From: Cydia pomonella
Taxonomy: Eukaryota > Arthropoda > Insecta > Lepidoptera > Tortricidae
Length of the DNA: 64,000 bases
Assembly: GCF_033807575.1 (NCBI RefSeq)
Contig: NC_084707.1
Span: forward strand, 17,842,550-17,906,549
Direction of reading: 5' to 3'
Part shown: piece by piece, positions 23,391 to 35,257 of the stretch
Layout of the letters: the number at the start of each line of letters is the position of its first letter
Position numbering within the stretch: position 1 is the first letter of the stretch
The notes under the pieces: model-generated
Databases searched by the model: none
Seen by the model: only the letters and a program-made list of their open reading frames with translations
What the model was told of the DNA's origin: nothing
Made by a program: the position numbers and the translations under genes

Positions 23391-24574
23391 TGTCGCGAAG
23401 TACGCGATGATTGTAAATAATAGACAGCAACACTTAAGCCCGGAAACGTAAAATAAAGAACATGAAATTTAGTCTATGGTAAGTGACGCTCTTTTCTCCT
23501 TTTCAAATGTATCATGGTTGTTGCATATCTAATTTGTTCAAGTAAAAGTTAATATCAGTGATAGTGACTCAAGATTTCCTGTTTCTTGCTCGTGAAGGAA
23601 AGCTAAGTATTTAGCATAAGATAAAATAAAACGAATTATCAATGTTTGGATTTATTCTATAATGGTTTGGTTTTACAATTTGTCACTATGTGCTTACTCT
23701 GTTCAATGCTGTTTAGCTGGCATGCAAGTGTGGCATGCACATGACACTAAGGTGTTAAACCACGCATACAAGTCATGTATGCAATGGAATAATAGGTATA
23801 AAATACCTTGAGGCAATACTAACATGCAAGCAGCGATTGCATGACGTAGGAGCTTGGCCAATATGGCATCGCTTTGGGTGGCATGAGATATCTGTACGAA
23901 TTATGCTCGGATGATCTGGTTGCCGACCTATAACAAGCTCATGCGTACCGGGCCTCTAATAAATAAGAACAAGGCTTTGGGCCACCTAATTAGATTGATG
24001 TCCTTTGGTACCAGGGGATAGGGCGGTCTAAAATTACAAGTACAAGTCACGATAGGTGATTGTACTCGCCAGACGGACTTGGCACAAATAAAAGTGCAAT
24101 CATGTGAAAGCACATCCATAAGTGTTTGGAAAGTAAGTAAATAAGTAATAAATATAGAGTAAGACTATACTGACTACCATTCAAGTAAACAATCCTTATA
24201 TGTATATTAATTAGGTAAATATTTAGTGATTCAAGTGGAATCAATCTTAACAATATTTAAACAGGTCTGGAGTAGAACGTGGTCTATGTTGGCCGCTGGC
24301 GTTGGGGAACGCTGGAGATCTTGAGTCACACCGAGTCCAACTTAATTAAGGTAAGGATGACAATATTCCTCTCATACTACAGAAGCCTCAATTACAATAA
24401 TGCCATAGTATGTCTATCAACCAATCAATTAACTAAATCATAAAGCGAAGCAGATATCTAATCCTACTGGGTTATAGTTATTGTTGAACCAAGGCAAGAG
24501 TGATTAAAGGAATCTTGGATTACAATGTTAATCATTATAAATCTTTATGTATTAAATTCATCCCCTTTGGTACA
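23391..24574 (+). repeat. 5' LTR of BEL/Pao element
   Basis: TGTCGCGAAG...TTTGGTACA, starting TG and ending CA. It contains AATAAA within AACGTAAAATAAAGAACA about 65 bp from the left end. An AAG|GTAAGG splice-donor-like site lies at 24351. Confidence 0.95.
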
Positions 24575-24580
24575 TAAAAT

Positions 24581-24596
24581 TGGTGACAGTTGCTGG
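24581..24596 (+). promoter_or_regulatory. Candidate primer-binding site
   Basis: TGGTGACAGTTGCTGG begins six bases after the 5' LTR. Its TGG start fits pairing to the CCA end of a tRNA primer. The tRNA is not identified. Confidence 0.5.
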
Positions 24597-26575
24597 AATA
24601 AATTAACAAATATATATCATAGCTCATATTTGCTACACAAAGGATATAATAAGAGGCTTCCGTATGGTGAATGTGGTCATCCTATCTTGAAAAACAGGAC
24701 ATTTAATAAGATAAATTTACCAAATAAATCTGAAATATGGTTCGTGGTAGCGACATCTGTGGAGGAACAAGCAAACCTGACATCTGTATCGGAAATCGAT
24801 AGGTGAATAAAACATTGTTTCAGGATAATTTACGAAAGGGAAAGCAGACGTGCAGCAAGTCTAATAAATATATGTGGTTATACTTTATTTATTTCGTAGA
24901 ACCCCTTCCTTTAATTATCATACAAAACTTAATTTGTCGAGCTTGTATAACGCAAGGTAAACTTACAAGTAGTTCAACCGCTCCTCGACAGGTGGCACCT
25001 CATTTGAAATGAGACAGCTATTCCACCACAGATGGCGTTGTGAACACGATTTGTATACAATTATTTATTGCATCATCATTTTGAAGTAATTTAATAAAAA
25101 TACTTTAAATGAGATTTGAATGAATAAAAACGTAAAACTCGAAAGAGTAAGTACAAAACGGAAACGTATTTCGTTCCACAGAAATTACAAGTATGCAGTG
25201 ACATTGACAGTAGTGACAAGTACAAACAGGTTTCATAAACGCGGCTATCGACAAACAACTTCGAATCCTGTTGTTAATTATCAAATTACTTGAGAAATCC
25301 AGTGTTTCATAATTGGAAAGTGCTCACAAATCAAATATTAAAGGAAATCATTCATTATATCATCAGGTAAGAATGGATTGGAATGGATTCTCACCATTTT
25401 GTGTTTTTACGCCGTCAAGCAAATCACTTTGTGCGTTGTTTGTAAAGTTTCCATACTTTATCGAAATGTTTCCATAATAACTAAATACATAACGATTTGT
25501 TATTATCACTAGTAGATTCTACAATGCATTTAGTAAAGCATGTATAGATGGAAGTTCGTTTTACAATCCATATCAAGTAGAAATTATAGTGAAAGATATA
25601 TTGCGCCTTTTCCAAGTTTTAAGTACATATCTTAAGCTACTTTGACAATAGTTGAGAAATACAAGTTGTTACCCGAAACAATAAAAATTATCTGGTTAAT
25701 TACATTGAATTAATATATTAAATGTATCATTTATCATCAAGGTAACTTCATAGATGCTTTAAGAGGAAATTACATACTACATATCAACATCATTGCCCAG
25801 TGGTGGAGAGAATGCATTGCTGTAGTATTTGAAGAAAATCTAATAAAAGAAACTAGGTTCAATTAATGACAAGGTATGTAAATGTAAGTTTAGAACCCCT
25901 GGTGTATTAAAAGGGGACAAGTTAAAGCCTTTTTTAATGAGATTATTGTATGAGATATAAATTATATACAAATTAAAGACTTAAGCAAATAAGTCATTAC
26001 ATTTAGTAGTAAACAAGGTTTATTACAATTAAACCTGAACGATAACAAGTTAGAAAGAATTTAGCGGTTTGTGTTTGATTGTGACTATCTTTGTTGAATA
26101 AATAAGAACCAAAATATGCTCTTGAAGTTTCTTGCTGTTGTAAGCAAATTGCCAAAAGGGGCACGGTAGTGTCACATCCAAGTCAAATGAAAAGTAACAT
26201 TTAGTGAGAAGTGTTACCCAAGTTCGGGAATTAGTGCTGTTTATAGACTAGGTCGAACTATGTGTGGGACTTGCATGTGAACTTTAATAAAACTTTGCTA
26301 AGCAAGAGTAACAGTGTTGAGCTACGACCAAGTATTTCACAAACTTTGTTTACCATTTATCAGAGAATGGTATGAAGCGAGTTGATTGAATAAAATTCAC
26401 AATCAATACACAGATTAATTATATTATAATTAACAGCCTTTACATAAAAGTCACTTACCAATAAATTGTGTTGATGGGACTCCTTTGTAGTCAATATAGA
26501 ATTTATTTACAGTCTATTATAGTCAAAGATAATAATTTCAGGATTATTGCACAACAATACTGCTAAAAAATAAAA
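24597..26575 (+). other. Long untranslated leader of the BEL/Pao element
   Basis: About 2.0 kb between the LTR and the gag ATG without a long open frame. TTTCAG at 26536-26541 looks like a splice acceptor 35 bp before gag. With the donor-like AAG|GTAAGG at 24351 in the LTR, it could allow the leader to be removed. This is an inference from motif matches only. Confidence 0.5.
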
Positions 26576-27880
26576 ATGGAAGAAATATATTTGGAGAGAC
26601 TAAATAAATTTGTATCTGGAATAAAAAACCTGTCCAACAGTTCCAAGGTCCTTTGTACTCTGAAGTCGTGGAGTGATGAGGAGGAAGAACAAGCCAAGAT
26701 TGTTTCAGCAAAATTACAAGCCGTGATAAACCGATTTAACACGGAGCTTTACCAATATTTTAATACAGCTACTAATCCGAATGCTGATGAAATATCTATT
26801 CTGACGACAGAGCAATTAAATGGTGAAGAAGCACTAGCTGAATTGAACGCGCTTATACAATCAAAACGAGACAAGTCTGGTTCTTCATCCACCTCAAGTC
26901 ATCCTACCAATAGAGGAAAGTTGCCCGAGCTTCATTTGCCAACATTTGATGGGAATGTTCTTCAGTGGACACAGTTTTGGGATCAATTTAACTCGAATAT
27001 TGATCAAAGGGATCTGAAAGATGTAGACAAGCTCCTTTATCTGAAAACATCTTTGAAAGGAGATGCGAAGACCATTTTAGATGGATTGGAAACAACTAAT
27101 GATAATTACAAAATAGCTGTTACTATGCTTACCAGCCGATATGGTAGAAAATCACAGATAATTGATGCTCATTATTCAAAACTATATAAACTAAAGAGGG
27201 CTGAGAACCAGGACGAATGTAGGAAAACGTTAGACGATATTGATCGGCACCTTAGAATATTAAACTCCTTAGGAGAAAATACTGAACACAATCACCTGAG
27301 ATTCCTAATTATGGAGAAATTCCCCGAAGATATTATATACGAGTTGAAATTGAAATTAAAGGATGAATCCATAGAGGAATTAAGGAGAGAACTGCAGGTA
27401 GTGCTAACAGCCAGAGAAGATGCTAAAAGAACTTGCATGGAAGACAACAGCAAAGACAAAAATTACACAACAGAAACTCTTCTCATACAAGAGTCAAAAA
27501 ACAAAAGAAAACCCAAGTCAAGGAAACCAGATGCTAACAAAATCAACCATAAGAGGTTCAAACCAACTGTGACTGCCTTTAGTAAGATATATAACAATAA
27601 ACGAAAGTTCAAAGAAGAAGAAAACCAATCTGCACCCATTAAAAAGAAAAGGAAGATCTCATGTATATTTTGTGGTGGAGATCACTTCAATGACGAATGT
27701 ACCAATGTCAAAACCATACCACTTAGAAAGGCAAAATTAAATAATCGCTGTTATGTATGTTTAGGTTTAGGCCACGGTGCAAGGACGTGTAAAAACAAAA
27801 CAAGAGTTTGTCCGCATTGTGGGATGAAAGGACAACACAACCGAGCGCTGTGTCCTACAAAGGAACAATACAGTCATTAA
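26576..27880 (+). CDS. BEL/Pao Gag
   Basis: 434 residues from ATG. It has a DUF1759-like capsid region (LPTFDGNVLQWTQFWDQF, residues about 120-140, and LLYLKTSLKGDAKTILDGL). A lysine-rich linker follows, then zinc-knuckle cysteine clusters CIFCGGDHFNDEC, CYVCLGLGHGARTC and CPHCGMKGQHNRALC at residues about 362-427. It would bind and package the element's RNA. In BEL/Pao elements Gag is normally fused to Pol. Here a TAA follows directly after the last zinc knuckle, and the protease resumes one frame over. Confidence 0.9.
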   Translation: MEEIYLERLNKFVSGIKNLSNSSKVLCTLKSWSDEEEEQAKIVSAKLQAVINRFNTELYQYFNTATNPNADEISILTTEQLNGEEALAELNALIQSKRDKSGSSSTSSHPTNRGKLPELHLPTFDGNVLQWTQFWDQFNSNIDQRDLKDVDKLLYLKTSLKGDAKTILDGLETTNDNYKIAVTMLTSRYGRKSQIIDAHYSKLYKLKRAENQDECRKTLDDIDRHLRILNSLGENTEHNHLRFLIMEKFPEDIIYELKLKLKDESIEELRRELQVVLTAREDAKRTCMEDNSKDKNYTTETLLIQESKNKRKPKSRKPDANKINHKRFKPTVTAFSKIYNNKRKFKEEENQSAPIKKKRKISCIFCGGDHFNDECTNVKTIPLRKAKLNNRCYVCLGLGHGARTCKNKTRVCPHCGMKGQHNRALCPTKEQYSH

Positions 27881-27893
27881 ATGTCGTGTACTT

Positions 27894-29186
27894 TTGGATT
27901 GTGGTAGCATGAGAAGTTATATTTTACAAAAGGTAGCTAGAAAACTTAATCTGGAACCAGAAGAAAAACAATGTCTTACGGTATTCACCTTTGCCGGGGA
28001 ACAACCGTATGAATTAGAAAGTCCATTGGCTAGACTCTATTTACAAACAAAAACAAATAAAATGAAATTAATATACGCAAATATCGTGCCTACTATCACT
28101 CGTGACATATCCACTTTTAATAAAGATTTCTCGGAATGGAGACATCGAGACCGGTATCTTCTAGCCGACGATGGATCACTTGAGGATCAAATTGACATCC
28201 TGATCGGAAACGACTATTACCAATCACTAATGTTGTCTGAGAAAATAGAGATAAAGGAAAATCTTTATCTAGTAGACTCTGTGTTTGGTTGGATACTATC
28301 TGGTCGATCGAGAGAGGAAAGGGGAGACGAACTGTCCGTACTCACGTACTTCCAAGCTTCATATGAGACCAAGCTAAACGAACCTGATCCACCGTTGGAT
28401 AATACATCTATGAAGACTTTGTGGGACCTAGAATCTATTGGAATTGTCGACTCACCTAACACCAATAGAGATGAAGAAGCAATCAAGCACTTCAACGAAA
28501 ACACCATGTTGAAGGATGGAAGATACCAAGTCAGCTGGCCATGGAAAGATTATCCTCCACAGTTACCAACTAATTACGGATTAGCGTATGGAAGACTCGT
28601 GGGACTCGTTAAGAGACTAGATAAAGAAACTTTATCACTTTATGATAAGACACTAAGTGATCAATTGGAAAAGGAAATTATCGAAGAAGTTCCTAACGAG
28701 AAAGGAAAGGAACATCCCATACTTTACTTACCGTTTCATGGAGTAATGGCCACTGGAAAGCCACTTAGACTCGTCTATGATGCTTCAGCTAAAACAAAGA
28801 ATGCGAAAAGTCTTAACGAATGTTTATATGCCGGTCCCATGATGCTCGAAGACCTTACTGGATTACTAATTCAATTTAGATGTCATAATATAGGATTAAC
28901 TGCAGATGTAGAAAAGGCTTTCTTACAGATTGGATTGAATAATGATGATAGAGATGTAACTAGATTTCTCTGGGTGAAGGACTCTGAAAAACCTGTCACT
29001 GAAGACAACCTCATACAATATAGATTTACTAGAGTTCCTTTCGGAATTATCTCAAGTCCATTTTTATTAAACGCAACCATAAAACATCATCTACAGACCT
29101 CTGAAGGAAATTATACCAAACAATTAGCTAACAACATATATGTGAACAACCTACTTACAGGCACGGGGTCAGTGGATGAGCTTTAG
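27894..29186 (+). pseudogene. BEL/Pao protease and reverse transcriptase, first part
   Basis: Begins at the aspartic protease active site, LLDCGSMRSYI (usually DSGS), in a frame one base off from gag with no ATG. RT follows with PLRLVYDASAKT, TADVEKAFLQI (catalytic Asp at about residue 338 of this frame) and VPFGIISSPFLLNATI. The motif that should carry the second catalytic aspartate reads IYVNNLLTG (29139-29150), where relatives have YVDD or YVDN. The frame then stops at TAG 29184-29186, and the sequence continues in another frame. Only 10-15 codons separate the zinc knuckles from the protease, shorter than I expect for the family, so a small deletion may lie there. Confidence 0.85.
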
Positions 29187-29188
29187 AA

Positions 29189-31903
29189 TTGTACAATGAG
29201 GCAAAAGATAAGTTCTTAGAAATATCAATGAATCTTCGAGAATGGAGTTCTAATTCAAAGGATTTCATAAATCAAATACAGGATGCGGCACCGGAAACTA
29301 TAGTAAAAACTTTAGGTTTAAATTGGGAATTGAAGAAAGACTCACTTCATCTAAGAGCCAAAGTAATTAAGACCAACAAAGTTACAAAAAGAGGTATTCT
29401 TAAAACTATAGCGGCAATATATGATCCTTGTGGATTCAGTGTACCCGTAGTATTACCAGCCAAACTACTTCTTCAACAATTATGGAAGGAAAAAGTCAAA
29501 TGGGACAGCTCACTATCAGATGAAAAGAGACAAGAATGGGTAAATATTCTAGAAGATCTTAAAGCAATAGAGTCAATACGTCTACCAAGAAATATGACTA
29601 TTCCTAATGAAAGAAAGGCACAATTGCATTGTTTCGCAGATTCTTCGACAGTAGCCTACGCGGCCGTAGTATACTTGGTACAAAAGGATAACATCCAGTT
29701 TGTAATAGGTAAATCACGCCTTGTGCCTGCCAGGAATCAAGAAAACCTAAAAATACCGAAACTTGAACTTTTAGGCGTTTTAATTGGCAGTAGACTCATT
29801 AAATATGTCCTCAAATTCTTGCAAATGGATAGCACAGAAACGATATTATGGACCGATAGTCAGATCGTAAAGGGCTGGTTTTATTCAGACAAACTGTTGG
29901 AACCGTTCGTATCTAGAAGAATAGAAGAGATAAGAAGTAATAAAAACCTAATCGTGAAGTATGTTCCATCTGGACTTAATCCAGCAGATGTTGCAACACG
30001 ACCGAGTACTTCAAAAGAAGAGAGAAATAAGTGGTTGGATGGACCTGCCTTCTTACGACACGATCCAAAGGCCTGGCCCAAGAGCCCAGGTATTGAAGTT
30101 TCTCTTCTGTTGGGGGAGGGTCTGTCTAACACAGAAAATCATCAAAAAGATAAAACATTGCCTACCAAATCAAATCCTGTAACAAACTCAGATCCTCAAT
30201 TACAAGAAATAAGACAGTTACAACAAACAATGTTCCCGGAAGAAGTGCAAGGGAAGAAAACGAGTTTAGCTCGCAACCTAGGTTTATTCTGTGACACAAA
30301 TGGAATCTTACGATGTGACGGTCGTCTCACAAATTCAGATTTATCCTTCAACGCAAAACATCCCATTCTCTTACCGAAAGAATGTGAATTCACAGAAAAA
30401 CTCATAAAAGAAACTCATGAAAAGAATCTCCATGTAGGAGTACCTCACACTTTAAGTCTTATACGTCAGAAGTATTGGATACCTCAAGGTAGAACTAGAG
30501 TCCAAAAAACATTAAGTAAATGTCCAAGATGTGTAAAACACGGAGGAGGTCCGTATGAATTACCCAAGACTCCTGCATTACCGGTAGAGAGGGTGAAGTA
30601 TACGACTTCATTCGCTTACACAGGGGTAGACTATTTTGGACCAATGATTGTGAGGACGGAAAACGGTTTAAAGAAAAGATGGATCTGTCTGTTTACGTGT
30701 CTTGTAATAAGGGCGATACACCTAGAAGTCGTCAAGGATCTGACGACTAACGAATGCCTCATGGCATTTAGAAGATTCATTGCTACAAGAGGAGCTCCGA
30801 CTCTTATTATATCTGACAATGCCTCGCAGTTTAAATTATTGGGAGAAGTATTGTCAGAAGAAAGAAATTTTATAACTAACATAAAATGGAAATTTATTCC
30901 ACAGCTCGCACCGTGGCATGGTGGAGCTTATGAAAGACTAGTAGCAATTGTAAAGCACTGTTTAAAGAGAACACTTCAAAAACACATGCTTGAAGACAAT
31001 CAACTGTTAACCATAATTAAAGAAGCAGAGGCGGTTATTAATACTAGACCCCTCACATATGTGGGATCAAATGTAGAACACATACTTAAACCTGCAGATT
31101 TCCTAACGACAGGAAAGTGTTTAAGTATAGAAATACTCATAGAAAGTTTACCACTTTCAGGTTCACTTATAAAACAACAACTTATTGAAGGTTGGAATCG
31201 CGGAAACATGATAATGGATGAATACAAAGAAATGTTTATTAACCAGTACTTACTTAGTCTCAGAGAAAGATATCGAAATTCACCTAAACAAGCAAGGGTG
31301 AGATCTCAGAAAAACCCAAAGGTGGGAGATATAGTACAAATAAAGAGTGAAGCTAAAAATAGAGAAGGATGGAAGGTAGGAAAGATTTCAGAATTAATAA
31401 AAGGAAAGGATGGATTGTGCAGAGTTGCAAAAGTAAAAGTAGGGGACAGTGTGTTCACAAGATCTATTGCACATTTGTATCCTCTGGAAGTGGATGAGGA
31501 TGTATCATTCCAAGATCCTACAAGGGAATCCCTAGTAAATGAGGATAAAACAACATACTTTGATACTGAAGATCTCCCTCAGACCTTACCTTTAAGGACT
31601 AAAGAGAGTAACACGTACGTCCCTACCTGCACAAACGATTCTAAGGAAGATCATCACATATTAAAAGAGACAAATGAAAACGACTTGACAATGGACCAAG
31701 GAGAACTGTTGGAAGGCACAAATTTGATACAAAACAGGGAAATTGCTCCAGAACAAGTTCCTTCTGGGTCAGAAACTGATATAAATAATGAAGAGTCGTC
31801 AAATCATCAAATTGTATCGACTGATCAACGTCGAGCAGCCGCGGTCCAGGCTATGGAAAGAATCCATAGATGGACACAAGAATTAATGTCAGCCATTAAT
31901 TAA
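29189..31903 (+). pseudogene. BEL/Pao RT end, RNase H, integrase and C-terminal domain
   Basis: The 904-codon continuation of Pol. It starts LYNEAKDKFLEISMNLREW immediately after the break and has no ATG at the start. RNase H residues are seen in LHCFADSST and ILWTDSQIVKGW. The integrase zinc-binding module has HEKNLHVGVPHTL and KCPRCVKHGG. The integrase core shows the catalytic triad in TGVDYFGP, ISDNASQF and GGAYERLV. A DUF5641-like domain (PKVGDIVQIKSEAKNREGW) and an acidic tail of about 130 residues follow. This part is uninterrupted. Confidence 0.9.
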
Positions 31904-31905
31904 GA

Positions 31906-31918
31906 TCCAGAGGGGGAG
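31906..31918 (+). promoter_or_regulatory. Polypurine tract
   Basis: Purine-rich AGAGGGGGAG directly before the TG of the 3' LTR, the expected plus-strand primer site. It begins just past the pol stop codon. Confidence 0.8.
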
Positions 31919-33102
31919 TGTCGCGAAGTACGCGATGATTGTAAATAATAGACAGCAACACTTAAGCCCGGAAACGTAAAATAAAGAACATGAAATTTAG
32001 TCTATGGTAAGTGACGCTCTTTTCTCCTTTTCAAATGTATCATGGTTGTTGCATATCTAATTTGTTCAAGTAAAAGTTAATATCAGTGATAGTGACTCAA
32101 GATTTCCTGTTTCTTGCTCGTGAAGGAAAGCTAAGTATTTAGCATAAGATAAAATAAAACGAATTATCAATGTTTGGATTTATTCTATAATGGTTTGGTT
32201 TTACAATTTGTCACTATGTGCTTACTCTGTTCAATGCTGTTTAGCTGGCATGCAAGTGTGGCATGCACATGACACTAAGGTGTTAAACCACGCATACAAG
32301 TCATGTATGCAATGGAATAATAGGTATAAAATACCTTGAGGCAATACTAACATGCAAGCAGCGATTGCATGACGTAGGAGCTTGGCCAATATGGCATCGC
32401 TTTGGGTGGCATGAGATATCTGTACGAATTATGCTCGGATGATCTGGTTGCCGACCTATAACAAGCTCATGCGTACCGGGCCTCTAATAAATAAGAACAA
32501 GGCTTTGGGCCACCTAATTAGATTGATGTCCTTTGGTACCAGGGGATAGGGCGGTCTAAAATTACAAGTACAAGTCACGATAGGTGATTGTACTCGCCAG
32601 ACGGACTTGGCACAAATAAAAGTGCAATCATGTGAAAGCACATCCATAAGTGTTTGGAAAGTAAGTAAATAAGTAATAAATATAGAGTAAGACTATACTG
32701 ACTACCATTCAAGTAAACAATCCTTATATGTATATTAATTAGGTAAATATTTAGTGATTCAAGTGGAATCAATCTTAACAATATTTAAACAGGTCTGGAG
32801 TAGAACGTGGTCTATGTTGGCCGCTGGCGTTGGGGAACGCTGGAGATCTTGAGTCACACCGAGTCCAACTTAATTAAGGTAAGGATGACAATATTCCTCT
32901 CATACTACAGAAGCCTCAATTACAATAATGCCATAGTATGTCTATCAACCAATCAATTAACTAAATCATAAAGCGAAGCAGATATCTAATCCTACTGGGT
33001 TATAGTTATTGTTGAACCAAGGCAAGAGTGATTAAAGGAATCTTGGATTACAATGTTAATCATTATAAATCTTTATGTATTAAATTCATCCCCTTTGGTA
33101 CA
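31919..33102 (+). repeat. 3' LTR of BEL/Pao element
   Basis: 1184 bp, the same length as the 5' LTR at an offset of 8528 bp, with no mismatch seen by eye. Followed by the AAATG target duplication at 33103-33107. Confidence 0.95.
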
Positions 33103-33162
33103 AAATGTGTATCATAGTTTGTCTGTAAGTACTTACTACTTGTGTCGAATATAGGTATAAGA

Positions 33163-33366
33163 TGAAATTTTAACCACCAGCCATACTCTGCGCAGTGACT
33201 TTACAGGTCATACTGAACAACTTTTATTATGGGACCAATGCCGAATCACGCAAGAATATTTGGATCTGGAATGACACCCACTGGCTGTGCCCTACCACAC
33301 AAAGCGAGATGACATTCACAATGCCCATACCTCTCTTTTGGACGTAGTTTAAGGACGTACCCGGGT
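33163..33366 (+). repeat. Fragments of two repeat families
   Basis: 33163-33245 repeats the inner end of the left arm (TTTTAACCACCAGCCATACT to GGGACCAATGCCG). 33262-33366 repeats the second half of the SINE-like element at 3651-4017 (CACACAAAGCGAGATGACAT to TACCCGGGTCC). Confidence 0.7.
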
Positions 33367-33368
33367 CC

Positions 33369-33660
33369 ATGACGCATGCTCGCCACACCGCTGCTTAAAA
33401 TAAGCTGACGCACCGTAAATTGAACTGCGTAAAAATCGCAAAAAATATTACACGGAGATCTTATGGCAGACACCGTACCGGTGACGTAAAAGACGCAACT
33501 GTTTTGCGAACAAAAAAGATTCGCGTGAAGCACGTCACTGCGATTCCGTACCGTCACCGTTTTTTAAACAGCGGTGTGGGGAGCATGCGTCAAAAACGGT
33601 ACGCATACGACGCGTCACTGCGATTCCGTATCGTGACCGTTTTTTAAGCTGCGGTCTGGT
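33369..33660. repeat. Inverted-repeat element with GACGCATGCTC ends
   Basis: TGACGCATGCTCGCCACACC on the left is mirrored by GGTGTGGGGAGCATGCGTCA at 33572-33591. A further direct copy of CGTCACTGCGATTCCGTA (near 33534 and near 33612) extends the right side. No coding sequence. Confidence 0.6.
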
Positions 33661-33666
33661 CGCACC

Positions 33667-35257
33667 TTGTATTGTATTGTATTGTATCGTATTCGGGCGA
33701 TTTTTCCGCAACTCGACGACTTGCGCCTATTTTGCGTGATATGTTGGGGGTGGGCTAGTCCTGCCAGCCCAGCTCCTCGAGGAATCCTATCAAACCTTTG
33801 ATGTTGAGTAGGACCTCGGGGAGGTCTCTCGGAGATCCGAGATGTTTAGCCCTGTATGGAGTCACTCCGCTGCATTCCAGCACCACGTGAGAGGCTGTTT
33901 CTTCTGTCTCCATGCAACCTCGGCACAGGGGACTGTCTGTGACACCTGTTGTGAAAAGATGTTTGTTAAATAGTCCATGACCTGTTATGACACTGGTTAC
34001 CATACTCAGTCGGACCTTCCCTAGTTGCAGGAGCGCCCTTGTGAGTTTTCCGTTGATGCCAGGCATGGCTTCTTTTGCCTGTCTGCATCCAGTCTGGTTC
34101 AGCCAGTGTTCTGTGTGTAGTTTCCCTGTACGTGCCAGCAGCATTGAGCGTACCTTGCTAAATGGTATCGGAAGAATCGGTTCCGGACCAATCGCCCCCG
34201 CATTCGATCCTTGCCTGGCAAGCTCGTCCGCAGCATCGTTACCTCGGGATCCACTGTGTCCCTTGATCCATTGTAGGGTGATCTTGTTATTATGACATAC
34301 CTCCATTAGTCGTTCGTGGCATTCGTGTATAAGTTTGGATGTAACTATATGGCTATTTAGAGCCATTAAGACTGCTCTACTGTCGGAGAGTATGCGGATG
34401 GAGGATCCTACTACCTTCCTTGCAGTGATGGCAGCCGCCGCGTTTATGATGCCCATGCACTCAGTTTGGAATACCGATTTATGGGCTCCTAGCGGAGTGG
34501 TGATCGACATGTTCAGGTCTTCTGAGAAGGTTCCAGAGCCCGATCCGCTGTCTGTTTTGGACCCATCAGTGAAGATTCTCAGCTCCCGGGGATTGAGTCC
34601 TTCATGATTGTCGTCCTCATATAACTGTATTTTGTACCTTTTATCGAAGATAGCTTGTTTGTGAATCCGGTCCGTGCCTGACCTAAGCACTGGAAATTCG
34701 TCATACACCTTTTCCAGGCATTTTGTGTGAAGAGCTCCTGTGATGTTAGACCATATCTTGAGGGTTCGCAACCTTACCGCTGAGAGACTGGCCTCTTGCT
34801 GTATGTGTAGGTGCAGCGGTGGAAGGTTTAGCATGACCTCCATGGCTGCAGTCGGGGTAGACCTCGTGCAGCCAGTGGTGGCCGCGCATGCGAGCCTTTG
34901 AAGTCTTTGTAGTTTGTCTCGTACGTTGCCTAGGTTTGTTCTTGGCCACCAAACCAGAGCACCGTAACAGAGTAAGGGGCGGATTATCGTCTTATAGAGC
35001 CAGAGGGTAATTTTCGGGTTGAGTCCCCACCTCTTACCAATCATCCTTCTGCACTGCCAGAAGACAACTCCCGCCTTGTCTATCCGTTTGTTGATGTGGT
35101 TGTTCCAATTGAGTTTATTGTCGAGAGTTAGTCCTAAGTACTTAACTTCATCGGACAGCTGTAGCTCAGTTTGGAAAAGTGTTGGTCTGGTAAAGTTGGT
35201 CGCACCTTTATATGGGACAGTCAAAATTTTTTTCGCGATTTCGGAATTGGTCCCACA
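33667..35257 (-). mobile_element. 5'-truncated non-LTR retrotransposon with RT end and RNase H
   Basis: The coding fragment below plus a 90-bp 3' UTR and a simple-repeat tail, (TTGTA)n on the plus strand, at about 33667-33692. Its 5' end joins the right arm of the large inverted repeat at about 35225-35258. It appears inside the inverted-repeat structure together with the BEL/Pao element. Confidence 0.8.
33755..35224 (-). pseudogene. RT thumb and RNase H C-terminal fragment (I-group type non-LTR element)
   Basis: An uninterrupted 489-codon frame without an ATG start. It begins in the RT palm/thumb (EVKYLGLTLDNKLNWNNHI, LYKTIIRPLLCYGALVWW). RNase H follows, with its acidic residues in LRIFTDGSKTDSGSG, ILSDSRAVLMAL and LQWIKGHSGSRGNDAADEL. 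The C-terminus carries a CCHC-like CRGCMETEETASHVVLEC. An RNase H domain after RT points to the I/R1/LOA group rather than CR1 or Jockey. The endonuclease and the YADD core are missing. Confidence 0.85.

Larger units (their letters stand above)
23391..33102 (+). mobile_element. BEL/Pao LTR retrotransposon, recent insertion, coding region broken
   Basis: A 9712-bp element with two 1184-bp LTRs that show no difference by eye, flanked by the 5-bp target duplication AAATG (23386-23390 and 33103-33107). Order: 5' LTR, primer site, a 2-kb leader, gag, protease/RT, RNase H/integrase, polypurine tract, 3' LTR. There is no envelope gene. The domain order and the A17-type protease and DUF5641-like tail are those of BEL/Pao. 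The polyprotein is interrupted at the gag/pro junction and within RT, and the RT active-site motif is altered, so this copy is not expected to transpose on its own. Confidence 0.95.

Noticed and set aside
23928..24253. Small minus-strand frames repeated at 32456-32781
   Set aside because: They are in the two LTRs and are identical only because the LTRs are identical.
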